Virus record (IMG/VR): IMGVR_UViG_3300018048_000059
Location: 1 to 23,911 of that record
Strand: one strand, 5' to 3'
Length of the DNA stretch: 23,911 nucleotides
Origin: a virus
A model generated the notes under the pieces. The model saw only the letters and a program-made list of their open reading frames with translations, did not search any database and was not told where the DNA came from. The translations under genes and the position numbers were made by a program. Positions 15,551 to 22,112 of this stretch are shown piece after piece. The stretch's first letter is position 1. Each line of letters begins with the position of its first letter.

Positions 15551-15832
15551 TTAGTCAGCGTCTGCGACTGATAGTGCTGTACCGTCAGATACATCAACTA
15601 CGCCAGAAGCATTAGAAAGTACAGTAACTAAAGACGATGTAGGCACAGAAGCATCCCATACATGAATTAAGTCACCAACTTTTAATACTGATGATGCGTC
15701 ATTGAAGTAACCTGATGTATTGATATCAGCAAGTGCATCAGTGCCAGGTGCTGTATAGCTCCACATTTGAGGAGCATTACCAGCTTTAGACTGACCACCT
15801 ATCGGTTGTAGATTGTCTTTATTATAAGCCAT
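15551..15832 (-). CDS. Capsid-associated small protein (probable head decoration)
   Basis: A 93-residue acidic protein immediately after the major capsid gene, with a strong AAGGAG ribosome binding site at 15845-15840. Key stretches are GQSKAGNAPQMWSYTAPGTD, SGYFNDASSVLKVGDLIHVW and SGVVDVSDGTALSVADAD. The GYFND...LKVGD...VVDVSDGT pattern recurs in small proteins encoded next to capsid genes in marine phages, as I recall it. They are likely beta-rich and probably bind the capsid or form a small head projection, but I know of no proven role. It shares the capsid gene's promoter region and lies upstream of the hairpin, so it should be expressed at capsid level, which supports a high-copy virion protein. 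Confidence 0.75.
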   Translation of the reverse strand: MAYNKDNLQPIGGQSKAGNAPQMWSYTAPGTDALADINTSGYFNDASSVLKVGDLIHVWDASVPTSSLVTVLSNASGVVDVSDGTALSVADAD

Positions 15833-15839
15833 GTGTTAT

Positions 15840-15845
15840 CTCCTT
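15840..15845 (-). promoter_or_regulatory. Strong ribosome binding site of the 93-residue gene
   Basis: AAGGAG on the minus strand, seven bases before the ATG at 15832. Together with the AAGGAG of the capsid gene it is among the best Shine-Dalgarno matches in the window, in line with high expression. Confidence 0.7.
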
Positions 15846-15846
15846 A

Positions 15847-16689
15847 TTAAGCTTCACGACATGTGATTTGAACAATACCTTCAGCATCGATCGCTACTGC
15901 ACCAGCTGAAAACATAGCATTCACTAAGAATGATGTTTTTTCTGGAACATAATTGATCTCTGTCTTAGGACCCATACCTTCAGCATAGCCAACTGCATCT
16001 TTGTGGAATGCCCAGATAGTTCTATCTAAAGAACCGTCAACAGCTAAACCACCTTCAACTCTGTCGCCAAGTACATGGAAATTGAAACCTAAGAATGTAT
16101 TGATTTCTCCAGATACTAAAGCTTTAACTGAGTTGTAGTCAGATGAAGTAACTTCTGTTTCGCCTAGTAATGCAGCTAAAGAATTAGCATGAATTACCAT
16201 GTGACGATCTTGTGGAGGTACGTTGTTTTTATCTAAAGCTTTCTTAGCAGCTAAAAGCTTGTCTAAGTTTAAGTTAGAGTCAGTACCACCGATGTCATTA
16301 GAAACAGTGTTTGATGTTGAAGATGCTGTTAAAGCATCAATAATAAGTTGGTCTTGACGACGACCGATAGCATTAGCAACAACTTGTACTAATTCTTGTC
16401 TTTCGTCAAAGTTAACTTTTTGTTGCATGAAGATGTCGGAATATTCTGCTGCATTCCAATCTTCCATTGTTGCTGTTACTTGTGAAAAATCCACATTCAA
16501 TGGTGTTACGTCTGTTTGTGGAATACGTAATGTTGCTACGCCTTTACCCGCTTTCGGGAATTTTGCTGTTGAACCCTCAACGCCACGTCTTTGTCTTACT
16601 GCGCCAACTAACTGCGCTTTAGCTTGGTAAGCCTGTTTAACTTCGGCATCAAATAGGGTAACAAAAGCATTAGATAATCCAATAGCCAT
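15847..16689 (-). CDS. Major capsid protein (HK97 fold)
   Basis: A 280-residue shell protein. Position between scaffold and the tail genes, short length without extra domains, and motifs identify it. QKVNFDERQELVQVVANAIG is the spine-helix type sequence; TLRIPQTDVTPLNVDFSQVT and NAAEYSDIFMQQK are the preceding strand segments. DRHMVIHANSLAALLG and FLGFNFHVLGDRV match the 'R..vi.p......L' and 'v.gf.v...n.l' blocks of HK97-fold capsid proteins of T7-like podoviruses. There is no N-terminal delta domain, consistent with the separate scaffold gene just upstream. A promoter-like element and structured leader precede it, and an AAGGAG ribosome binding site lies six bases from the ATG at 16689, both fitting the most abundant virion protein. 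Confidence 0.92.
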   Translation of the reverse strand: MAIGLSNAFVTLFDAEVKQAYQAKAQLVGAVRQRRGVEGSTAKFPKAGKGVATLRIPQTDVTPLNVDFSQVTATMEDWNAAEYSDIFMQQKVNFDERQELVQVVANAIGRRQDQLIIDALTASSTSNTVSNDIGGTDSNLNLDKLLAAKKALDKNNVPPQDRHMVIHANSLAALLGETEVTSSDYNSVKALVSGEINTFLGFNFHVLGDRVEGGLAVDGSLDRTIWAFHKDAVGYAEGMGPKTEINYVPEKTSFLVNAMFSAGAVAIDAEGIVQITCREA

Positions 16690-16818
16690 TATTAGCTCCT
16701 TAGTAATTAATAAAAGTAAATTAATCGCTGTGGTGTGCCAGAGATGTCTGGGCCGTGCTTGCTATTAACGATAGCCAGTCGACAAGACTACTTGCGTTTA
16801 AGGGTTACATGAATATGT
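16690..16818 (-). promoter_or_regulatory. Structured 5' leader of the capsid gene
   Basis: A non-coding stretch with a chain of small hairpins, in minus-strand order: TTACAT-ATTC-ATGTAA (16820-16805), AGTC-TTGTC-GACT (16789-16777), GCTAT-CGTTA-ATAGC (16775-16761) and CCAGA-CATC-TCTGG (16751-16738). Then comes an AT-rich single-stranded-looking region and AAGGAG (16701-16696). It would form a folded 5' UTR of roughly 130-140 bases if transcription starts at the promoter-like element upstream. It may stabilise the capsid mRNA or control its translation. No known riboswitch is recognised. Confidence 0.45.
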
Positions 16819-16860
16819 AATAGGCCTCATTCCCGATTTTACATGGGAACAAAGCCTATT
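16819..16860 (-). repeat. 16-bp inverted repeat around the capsid promoter
   Basis: On the minus strand AATAGGCTTTGTTCCC and GGGAATGAGGCCTATT can pair along all 16 positions (three G-U pairs), separated by a ten-base loop ATGTAAAATC. It begins 11 bases after the scaffold stop. There is no following T-run, so it is not a standard intrinsic terminator. The loop contains the TAAAAT proposed as the -10 element of the capsid promoter. Confidence 0.75.
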
Positions 16861-16865
16861 GTCAA
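16836..16865 (-). promoter_or_regulatory. Sigma-70-like promoter upstream of the capsid gene
   Basis: TTGACA (16865-16860, perfect -35), an 18-base spacer and TAAAAT (16841-16836, five of six -10 bases) on the minus strand, starting seven bases past the scaffold stop. It points at the capsid gene 147 bases away. If real, host RNA polymerase could boost capsid transcription. The -10 lies in the loop of a long inverted repeat and the -35 touches its outer edge. Confidence 0.55.
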
Positions 16866-16871
16866 GCAATT

Positions 16872-17681
16872 TTAGCCAAAATTTTGAGCAAATGCTCTTT
16901 CGACTTTTTGACGGTAGGATGGATCAGATTGATATCTAGGATCTGCTACCATTTGATATAACTCTTCTCTAGATGGTGCGCCTTCGACTGGAGTAGTTTC
17001 GACAGGAAGTCGACCTTCATAAGATGCTCTCAGTTTTTCTAATGCAGCAATACCTTTTGCAGTACCACCCATTACTTTAAACTCTTCAAAGTCATCCTCA
17101 CCCCAAACGCCTTTTTGAACTAAACTAGATGCCCATTTTACAATACCATTAATTCTAACATCAGCATTAGGGCCTAAAGATTTACGCTCTTGTTCTAAGT
17201 TAATTTGTTGAGTTTCTGCATTAAGCATGTTACTTTCTACAACTTCACTAACAAGATCATCTAACGCAGCTTGACTCACACCATACTTAGATGCCCAGGT
17301 CACAACATGGTTACGTAATGGGTCATCTTCTGGTGTAGGACCAAATGCAGATAAATCATAGTTACCATCTGCTGGCGCCTTGTGCTTACCTTGAGAGATT
17401 TGTTTACGTAAGTCCATCCATGATTTAGCAATGCCTTCTAAATCTGGAGCATCTTCATCTGCTTTCCAGAAATTTTCAGGCCACCAATCAGGTCGTTCTA
17501 GTGGTTCATTATCTTCAGACTCAGCCGCAAATTCTGCTTTGGCTTTTAATTCTTCAGGATCACGATGATCTATTTCTACTTTTTGTGGACTCTCAGCATT
17601 AGCTTCTTCGACTTCTGGACTTGCTCCATCGAGTAGGCCAGTGCTTTCTTGATCCACACTAGGCTCGAGTGTTTCTTCCAT
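16872..17681 (-). CDS. Capsid assembly scaffolding protein
   Basis: A 269-residue, strongly acidic, helical and probably partly disordered protein directly before the capsid gene, the standard place of T7 gp9-type scaffolds. The first 80 residues are rich in E, D and S (SPEVEEANAESPQKVEIDHR). Next is PDWWPENFWKADEDAPDLEG followed by IAKSWMDLRKQI. This 'P.WlPEkFw...G....LaksY.eLek' block is common to phage scaffolding proteins. The C-terminus (EELYQMVADPRYQSDPSYRQ, then KVERAFAQNFG) is the likely capsid-binding end, by analogy. It would direct shell assembly and leave before packaging. Its ATG at 17681 shares a base with the upstream stop (TAATG). Confidence 0.87.
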   Translation of the reverse strand: MEETLEPSVDQESTGLLDGASPEVEEANAESPQKVEIDHRDPEELKAKAEFAAESEDNEPLERPDWWPENFWKADEDAPDLEGIAKSWMDLRKQISQGKHKAPADGNYDLSAFGPTPEDDPLRNHVVTWASKYGVSQAALDDLVSEVVESNMLNAETQQINLEQERKSLGPNADVRINGIVKWASSLVQKGVWGEDDFEEFKVMGGTAKGIAALEKLRASYEGRLPVETTPVEGAPSREELYQMVADPRYQSDPSYRQKVERAFAQNFG

Positions 17682-17944
17682 TATAATTTCCTTGCTCTAA
17701 TTAGCCTTGCTTCTAAATCCTTAACTATTGAATTTTGTCCTTCACGGTAAAATGCGTAGCTTGGATCGCTACCTGGCAAGGCAACAGGTTGCTCAACAAC
17801 TGCTTCACGCAGCCATTTCATTAACTTCTCCCCGTCCTCACCCCCTAGGACACGTAAACAAAGACGATCTAAATCATCTCGCTTTTGTAGACCATCACCT
17901 TTTTCAAGAGGCAATGCTTCTTGTAAATCTTCCCATCCAGCCAT
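17681..17944 (-). CDS. Bbp19-like small head/portal-region protein
   Basis: An 87-residue protein between portal and scaffold. The pattern LDRLCLRVLGGEDGEKLMKW followed by SDPSYAFYREGQNSIVKDLE resembles the Bbp19 family, where a 'f..pdG..vL..L' helix is followed by 'REGqRsvv..I'. Proteins of this family sit in the same place in many podoviruses. Their function is not established as far as I know, but a head-completion or ejected role has been proposed by position. The start at 17944 is two bases before the end of the portal gene, with an AAGGATAATA ribosome binding site, and the stop overlaps the scaffold start. Confidence 0.7.
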   Translation of the reverse strand: MAGWEDLQEALPLEKGDGLQKRDDLDRLCLRVLGGEDGEKLMKWLREAVVEQPVALPGSDPSYAFYREGQNSIVKDLEARLIRARKL

Positions 17945-17946
17945 TA

Positions 17947-19506
17947 TTATCCTTGTGGTTGTTGCATCATGGCCATTTCTTGCTGCTGTGCCATCTGTGC
18001 CATTTGTGATGCTTGTTCTTTCATAATTGCACGCTCAGTTGGTGTTGGTCGTAATCGTTGTGGTACGCCTAATTTCTCAGCAATGTAATCCATCATTTCG
18101 TCAATCTTAATAGTCATTGCACCTTCTGGTCCAGCTTGTTGTGCAATCTGTGCATATTGTAAAATGTTTTGCACATCATCCATATTCTGTGCCATGGCTA
18201 ATGGAGCTACTGGTGCAATCTTAATTTCTAAACCATTCACTTTTAGTGGTAATGCAATGATACCACGTTCATCCATCACTTGCAGTATTTTGGATACTAA
18301 TGGAATCATTGTTTCATTAATCAAGCGACCAAAAGCAGAACCTAAATTCTGTGATAATTCTTTCATACGTTCTACAACTTCTGTTGCTGATCGAGCTGAC
18401 ATGTTGTCTGGTGGTAATGATTCATCAAGAAGAATACGCTTGATATTCATACGTAAATCATTCATCACAATGTTAGAGACATTGAAGTCACCCGCACGTG
18501 GTAATGGTCTGAGTGATTCACCTTGTGGACCACCGTTACGTGCTACTGGAATAATCGCTCCAGGAACAATTTTAATTGTATTAGGATTTAATACACCGTC
18601 ATCAGCAGCTGTATAAACGCCAGCAATCGCTAAAGATGCATTCTTTAATACTAACTCTAATGTTTTATTTAATGTCTTAATATCAGGCAGTGCAGTAATT
18701 AATGGACCACGACCATAGATCTCACCAGCGACTTTAGCATAACGTGATACAATCCAAGGACTGTAATTCATACGTCTGTACACGATCTCTGTTTTAGATT
18801 CTTTGTGAATTACATGGTAGCAATAATCACCACGCTTTTGATCAAAAATAGTTGCTTCAATTAGCTCAACATCATCTGTTGGTTTATCATTAATCTTTTT
18901 TTGCAAATCTGCTGGTATGTTTGCATCCATCCATTGCCTTTGGATTGATTCGCCTTTCATGCGCATACGTCTGTAAACATTATCAATCTGACCATTAGCA
19001 CCTTCTTCAAATGATACTAAGTACTGTGGTACTGGAATAAAGTTAATTGCGCTTAAGTCATCGCCTGGCTGTATCATCATAACAGCTGTACCTACAGATA
19101 AATCAAGTAAGAACTCTCCAATAGCAACATCAAAATTAGATTGTTTTAATGTATCAAATAATTTATCATTATAAAGATCTAATGCAGCTTGAGCTTCTGC
19201 CTGACGATCCATTGGAATGTCTGATCCTGGTTCTAATCGACACCATTTTCTTTGTGGAGGGAATATGCCAGATTGCATACGGTTAGCAAATCGTTGTGTA
19301 GAATTAATTGCAGTAGAATCGAATACACGATTCATCTTTTTCGTTCCACCTACTTTACCATCGTAATGACCATCGTATAGGTTACGTTGTGGTAGAGCAA
19401 ACTCATAACATTCTTCATATAAACTTCTAAAGTCTTCTTTCTTAATTAAAGCCTTCTCATGTCTTTTTAAAACATCTTCAGCTTTTAATCTCATCATGTC
19501 TACCAT
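17947..19506 (-). CDS. Portal (head-tail connector) protein, T7 gp8-like
   Basis: A 519-residue portal protein; T7 gp8 has 536. The N-terminus RHEKALIKKEDFRSLYEECY, then FALPQRNLYDG, and RVFDSTAINSTQRFANRMQS followed by GIFPPQRKWCRLEPG are hallmark blocks of the PF12236 head-tail connector family. IVSRYAKVAGEIYGRGPLIT and ALPDIKTLNKTLE are the conserved segments before the stem. SARSATEVVERMKELSQNLG lies in the long helix region. The C-terminus is a Q/M-rich tail (QMAQMAQQQEMAMMQQPQG). Twelve copies form the ring at the unique vertex where the terminase docks and to which tail tubular A binds. The start at 19506 follows the upstream stop by one base. Confidence 0.94.
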   Translation of the reverse strand: MVDMMRLKAEDVLKRHEKALIKKEDFRSLYEECYEFALPQRNLYDGHYDGKVGGTKKMNRVFDSTAINSTQRFANRMQSGIFPPQRKWCRLEPGSDIPMDRQAEAQAALDLYNDKLFDTLKQSNFDVAIGEFLLDLSVGTAVMMIQPGDDLSAINFIPVPQYLVSFEEGANGQIDNVYRRMRMKGESIQRQWMDANIPADLQKKINDKPTDDVELIEATIFDQKRGDYCYHVIHKESKTEIVYRRMNYSPWIVSRYAKVAGEIYGRGPLITALPDIKTLNKTLELVLKNASLAIAGVYTAADDGVLNPNTIKIVPGAIIPVARNGGPQGESLRPLPRAGDFNVSNIVMNDLRMNIKRILLDESLPPDNMSARSATEVVERMKELSQNLGSAFGRLINETMIPLVSKILQVMDERGIIALPLKVNGLEIKIAPVAPLAMAQNMDDVQNILQYAQIAQQAGPEGAMTIKIDEMMDYIAEKLGVPQRLRPTPTERAIMKEQASQMAQMAQQQEMAMMQQPQG

Positions 19507-19507
19507 A

Positions 19508-19930
19508 TTATTTCCCTACTCCCATTAATAGTCCTCTGTTTTTTAATCTTGGATTTTTCATTGATTGCATAGCTTCTTGCTCTTCTTGATCCATAATTGT
19601 GTGAATTTCTTCTGATCTTTTATTAAGTTGTTGAGCATTGTTATATATTGGAAATTTACCAGCTGCAATGTCTTTTTTCCAAATATCATACAACTGATCT
19701 TCATTGGTAATTACTTTACCCAAATCTCTTACATATCCAGGAACAGAAACATATTTACCTTTGTTTGGTCCTTCAGGAATAATAATGCCTGTAGAATATA
19801 CAGTAACTGGACGACCTTCTGAATCTCGACCAACTTTTCCAGATTTAATAGTGTCACGATGATATTTAACAATATTCTTTTCTGCTTCTGACAATGTCAT
19901 CATGTGACGCGGCATATACATTTCAGCCAT
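19508..19930 (-). CDS. Hypothetical phage protein upstream of portal (140 aa)
   Basis: A 140-residue mixed-charge protein without recognised domains. It begins MAEMYMPRHMMTLSEAEKNI, contains a short beta-like segment VGRDSEGRPVTVYSTGIIIP then NKGKYVSVPGYV, then a helical middle (DQLYDIWKKDIAAGKFPIYN), and ends in a basic tail NPRLKNRGLLMGVGK. It is inside the structural operon: the gene upstream ends two bases before its ATG and the portal begins one base after its stop. A minor virion or assembly protein is a reasonable guess from position. No signal peptide, membrane segment or catalytic motif is seen. Confidence 0.65.
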   Translation of the reverse strand: MAEMYMPRHMMTLSEAEKNIVKYHRDTIKSGKVGRDSEGRPVTVYSTGIIIPEGPNKGKYVSVPGYVRDLGKVITNEDQLYDIWKKDIAAGKFPIYNNAQQLNKRSEEIHTIMDQEEQEAMQSMKNPRLKNRGLLMGVGK

Positions 19931-19932
19931 AA

Positions 19933-20205
19933 TTATCCCTTTTTATTTTTGTTTGCAAAATTACGTGCTGCTTCTTTACTGCCAAAACCCCACGCTTGTA
20001 ATGCTTTTTTTAATCGAGTGGGTCTACCCTTCTCATCTTTTAGTGGACCAGACATACCAGAGAAGCGTGCAGCAAAGCTGACACGACGACCATCAGTCCC
20101 AGATTTCTGTGGTGGTTTAAGATCTCCACCATCTTTATTTTCAAAGTGTTTACGTCCAGCTTCATTTAATCCACCTTCAGGGTTTTGATATTTCTTAGCG
20201 ACCAT
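19933..20205 (-). CDS. DUF6321-like small basic protein
   Basis: A 90-residue, very basic, glycine-rich protein. YQNPEGGLNEAGRKHFENKD is the recognisable signature ('NPeGGL..aGR..y....g..lkpp'), followed by SFAARFSGMSGPLKDEKGRP and LKKALQAWGFGSKEAARNFA, ending NKNKKG. The signature matches DUF6321-type proteins that are widespread in marine phages, but no function is established to my knowledge. The basic charge and the 'R..FcaR..g..gp' core would suit nucleic-acid or virion DNA contact. The start overlaps the stop of the 168-residue gene (TAATG). Confidence 0.75.
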   Translation of the reverse strand: MVAKKYQNPEGGLNEAGRKHFENKDGGDLKPPQKSGTDGRRVSFAARFSGMSGPLKDEKGRPTRLKKALQAWGFGSKEAARNFANKNKKG

Positions 20206-20711
20206 TATTCAGTCCAACTTAATATAATTTCAGCAGCATGCGGATTGTTATTCGTATCTGCATTAGTTAATCTAAATAAGTATGGTGTTAATCCTTTAAG
20301 AATAATGTTATTACCACCTACTTCACCACCACCACCTTTTTTACCAACACCGCCAGTAAGTATTTCTTGTAAGATGGGTGTACCTACATACACTACTGTT
20401 GGATTTAATACGGCTACACCTTGACTTACAATCGTACTGGCTCGATTACGATTAATAATTGGCAATGATGTTCCACCTGTTACGTTTGCATTCTCATATA
20501 AATAACCAATTGCATTACCATTACATAATCCTGAAATACTAAATACAGGATTGACTCCACTAGGAAACGCAATGGCAATATCAATACTTTCTGTAGCTGG
20601 CAATGGATCAGCAAATGTACGCAATGATCCTGTTGAAAAGCCATGACCTTCAATCAGCCTGACTTGTTCAATATCTCGCGTTGGGTATGCCCCTCTATTA
20701 TATATTTTCAT
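20205..20711 (-). CDS. Hypothetical beta-rich virion-type protein (168 aa)
   Basis: A 168-residue protein with alternating hydrophobic/polar strands and few charges, as in virion surface proteins. Examples are RGAYPTRDIEQVRLIEGHGF, IAFPSGVNPVFSISGLCNGN, SQGVAVLNPTVVYVGTPILQ and the C-terminal NNPHAAEIILSWTE. A glycine-rich loop VGKKGGGGEVGG lies at about residues 121-132. I do not recognise the family. It could be a head fiber, decoration or small tail protein. The ATG at 20711 directly follows the stop of the 44-residue gene, with the polyA/G of that gene's lysine tail (AAAAAAGAAAAAA) upstream in place of a canonical ribosome binding site. Confidence 0.65.
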   Translation of the reverse strand: MKIYNRGAYPTRDIEQVRLIEGHGFSTGSLRTFADPLPATESIDIAIAFPSGVNPVFSISGLCNGNAIGYLYENANVTGGTSLPIINRNRASTIVSQGVAVLNPTVVYVGTPILQEILTGGVGKKGGGGEVGGNNIILKGLTPYLFRLTNADTNNNPHAAEIILSWTE

Positions 20712-20846
20712 TTATTTTTTCTTTTTTGGAAATCCAGCTAACATGTTTTTATAAGCTTTTGGTGAAATCGTAGAATCTTCTTTTGACCGACTCGTACCTT
20801 CTTTTTTACGCTTATTCATGTTGTAATATAATCCTTTAGGCTTCAT
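20712..20846 (-). CDS. 44-residue basic phage protein (KGLY...KKAY type)
   Basis: A small gene of 44 codons: MKPKGLYYNMNKRKKEGTSR, then SKEDSTISPKAYKNMLAGFP and KKKK. The pattern 'KGLYyNinkrrk.G.srpk..StiS.kaY..m..GFpkkk' is one I recall from tiny proteins of environmental phages; no function is known to me. It is about one third lysine/arginine, so nucleic-acid binding is conceivable. Its ATG shares a base with the upstream TAA (TAATG), and its stop directly abuts the ATG of the 168-residue gene, so it is translated as part of a chain. Confidence 0.75.
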   Translation of the reverse strand: MKPKGLYYNMNKRKKEGTSRSKEDSTISPKAYKNMLAGFPKKKK

Positions 20847-20995
20847 TAATATCCCTTTTTCTTTTGACCAGATTCAGACATTGCAATTGCTACAGCTTGT
20901 TTACGATCAGTTACTTTCTGACCTGAGCTAGATTTTAATGCGCCAGATTTATATTCTTTCATAACTTTGCGCACTTTCTTTTGCATTTTATCCAT
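20846..20995 (-). CDS. 49-residue DUF6496-like basic protein
   Basis: A small gene of 49 codons: MDKMQKKVRKVMKEYKSGAL, then KSSSGQKVTDRKQAVAIAMS and ESGQKKKGY. The core 'kV.kVM.EfK.G.LkSssG..Vt.RkQAiAIalsea' is the DUF6496-type signature, found in many phages and also in bacteria and archaea. The function is unknown. The conserved 'sG..Vt.r.QAiAIals' helix and high lysine content suggest DNA or RNA contact. Its ATG overlaps the TAA of the 63-residue gene and its own TAA overlaps the next ATG, both as TAATG. Confidence 0.8.
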   Translation of the reverse strand: MDKMQKKVRKVMKEYKSGALKSSSGQKVTDRKQAVAIAMSESGQKKKGY

Positions 20996-21186
20996 TATTT
21001 AGATTCCTTTTTTTTCATGGCACCTTTAAGTATGTCTTTAAGCGGATTATCTTTCATCTTAGATTTGGTAGTAAAATATTCATCTTGATATTCTAAAAAC
21101 TTATCACGATCAGTTCTAAATAAATACTCCATTGTTTCGGTTGTAGGTTTACCATCTTTACCAAATTTAATTTCTTTGTCGCTCAT
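20995..21186 (-). CDS. Hypothetical small charged protein (63 aa)
   Basis: A 63-residue, highly charged, lysine-rich protein (IKFGKDGKPTTETMEYLFRT, then DRDKFLEYQDEYFTTKSKMK), ending DILKGAMKKKESK. There is no membrane segment or known motif; a short helical protein is likely. It starts inside the last codon of the 227-residue gene through an ATGA overlap (stop 21183-21185) and ends in a TAATG overlap with the DUF6496-like gene, so the real-gene call rests mainly on coupling and frame integrity. Confidence 0.6.
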   Translation of the reverse strand: MSDKEIKFGKDGKPTTETMEYLFRTDRDKFLEYQDEYFTTKSKMKDNPLKDILKGAMKKKESK

Positions 21187-21866
21187 AATTTTAATCCCTT
21201 ACCTAATGTTGTTGTGCCAAATCCCAACCCTGTTTGACCTAAAGCTGGTAACCCTGTAGATGGTGTGTCCCCTGGAAGTAATGCTTTTGCCACAACACCC
21301 CCTGTACCTCTTGCTAATCTTTTACGACTTGCTTTTGATGCTGCTGTATCACGTTTAGCTTGGGCAGCTCCACGCTCCGCTGATCGTTCAATATCAGATA
21401 ATTCACCCGCAGTAAAGTCTTCACGCTTAGATCCATACACATCATAGAATCGTGATGTATATTGTTTCTCTTTTGTCTTTGGATCAACTGTAAATATTGC
21501 ACCTTCTGGAGCAACATAGCTTGTTGATGTTCTAGCTGATGCACCGCCACCATAACCAAAGAATGGACTATAAGTAGGTGTATAACTCAATGCTTGCCAT
21601 CCCGATAATGGTGAGTACGTTCCATAAGATGTACTTGTTTGTTTTTTACCAGGCTGATATTCACCTGTCGGCATTAGGAACTCTTTGTTTTGGCTTTCAA
21701 CGGTTCGATAACCAGATTTAATTTGCTCATCAACGGCTTTGTTCCACCAGTCTTCAGATTTAAAGATGTTACGACCGCCAGCAAGATTCAATAAATCTTT
21801 TTGTGCTGTTTCAGCTTTAGGAAGCATACCTCTTGCTAATGCCATACCAAAGTCAAGGGCTGCCAT
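21183..21866 (-). CDS. Hypothetical virion-region protein (227 aa)
   Basis: A 227-residue protein with three parts. The N-terminus is helical (AALDFGMALARGMLPKAETA, then QKDLLNLAGGRNIFKSEDWW). The middle, about 70-120, is low complexity and rich in S, Y, G, P and T (TSTSYGTYSPLSGWQALSYT, then PTYSPFFGYGGGASARTSTS). The C-terminus is basic then glycine-rich (KASRKRLARGTGG...GLGFGTTTLGKGLKL). The 'RxRLARGTGG...LL' segment recalls disordered tails of small podovirus virion proteins, but I do not recognise a family. It lies three bases after the 80-residue gene and overlaps the next one. A minor tail or ejected protein is plausible from context. Confidence 0.65.
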   Translation of the reverse strand: MAALDFGMALARGMLPKAETAQKDLLNLAGGRNIFKSEDWWNKAVDEQIKSGYRTVESQNKEFLMPTGEYQPGKKQTSTSYGTYSPLSGWQALSYTPTYSPFFGYGGGASARTSTSYVAPEGAIFTVDPKTKEKQYTSRFYDVYGSKREDFTAGELSDIERSAERGAAQAKRDTAASKASRKRLARGTGGVVAKALLPGDTPSTGLPALGQTGLGFGTTTLGKGLKL

Positions 21867-21869
21867 AGA

Positions 21870-22112
21870 TTATCCTAACGTCTTTTTTTCTTCTTCATCT
21901 AATCCAGTTTCAGGTGTTAGACGAGATTCTGACAATAACATTCTTTTGCCTCCACGCATTCTTGCTCGTTTTTGTGCTGACATTTGCTCTGCTAAATCAC
22001 GCTTTTCTTGCTCTGCTGTTTCTCTTGCTTTTGCTGTTGCCTCACGCTGCATGCGTAACGACTCTTCAGCTGCTGATGTATCTGGCTTGCCGCCACCGAA
22101 TGCACCACCCAT
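21870..22112 (-). CDS. 80-residue protein with a basic Gly motif (possible gp7.3-like)
   Basis: Glycine-rich start (MGGAFGGGKPDTSAAEESLR), a charged coiled coil (about 20-48, EATAKARETAEQEKRDLAEQ) and a C-terminal KRARMRGGKRMLLSESRLTP. The tail resembles the end of T7 gp7.3 (a small tail/ejected protein), whose C-terminus reads KKARAGGKKSLSVARSSGGG; the match is short and the assignment is inference. A strong GAGGAGAA ribosome binding site precedes the ATG, which shares a base with the upstream TAA stop. It lies directly behind the gp13-like gene, so both may serve virion maturation. Confidence 0.6.
   Translation of the reverse strand: MGGAFGGGKPDTSAAEESLRMQREATAKARETAEQEKRDLAEQMSAQKRARMRGGKRMLLSESRLTPETGLDEEEKKTLG

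Noticed and set aside
16819-16860. Palindrome before the capsid gene as an intrinsic terminator
   Set aside because: It has three G-U pairs, a ten-base loop and no following T-tract; the overlap with good promoter hexamers makes a terminator less likely.
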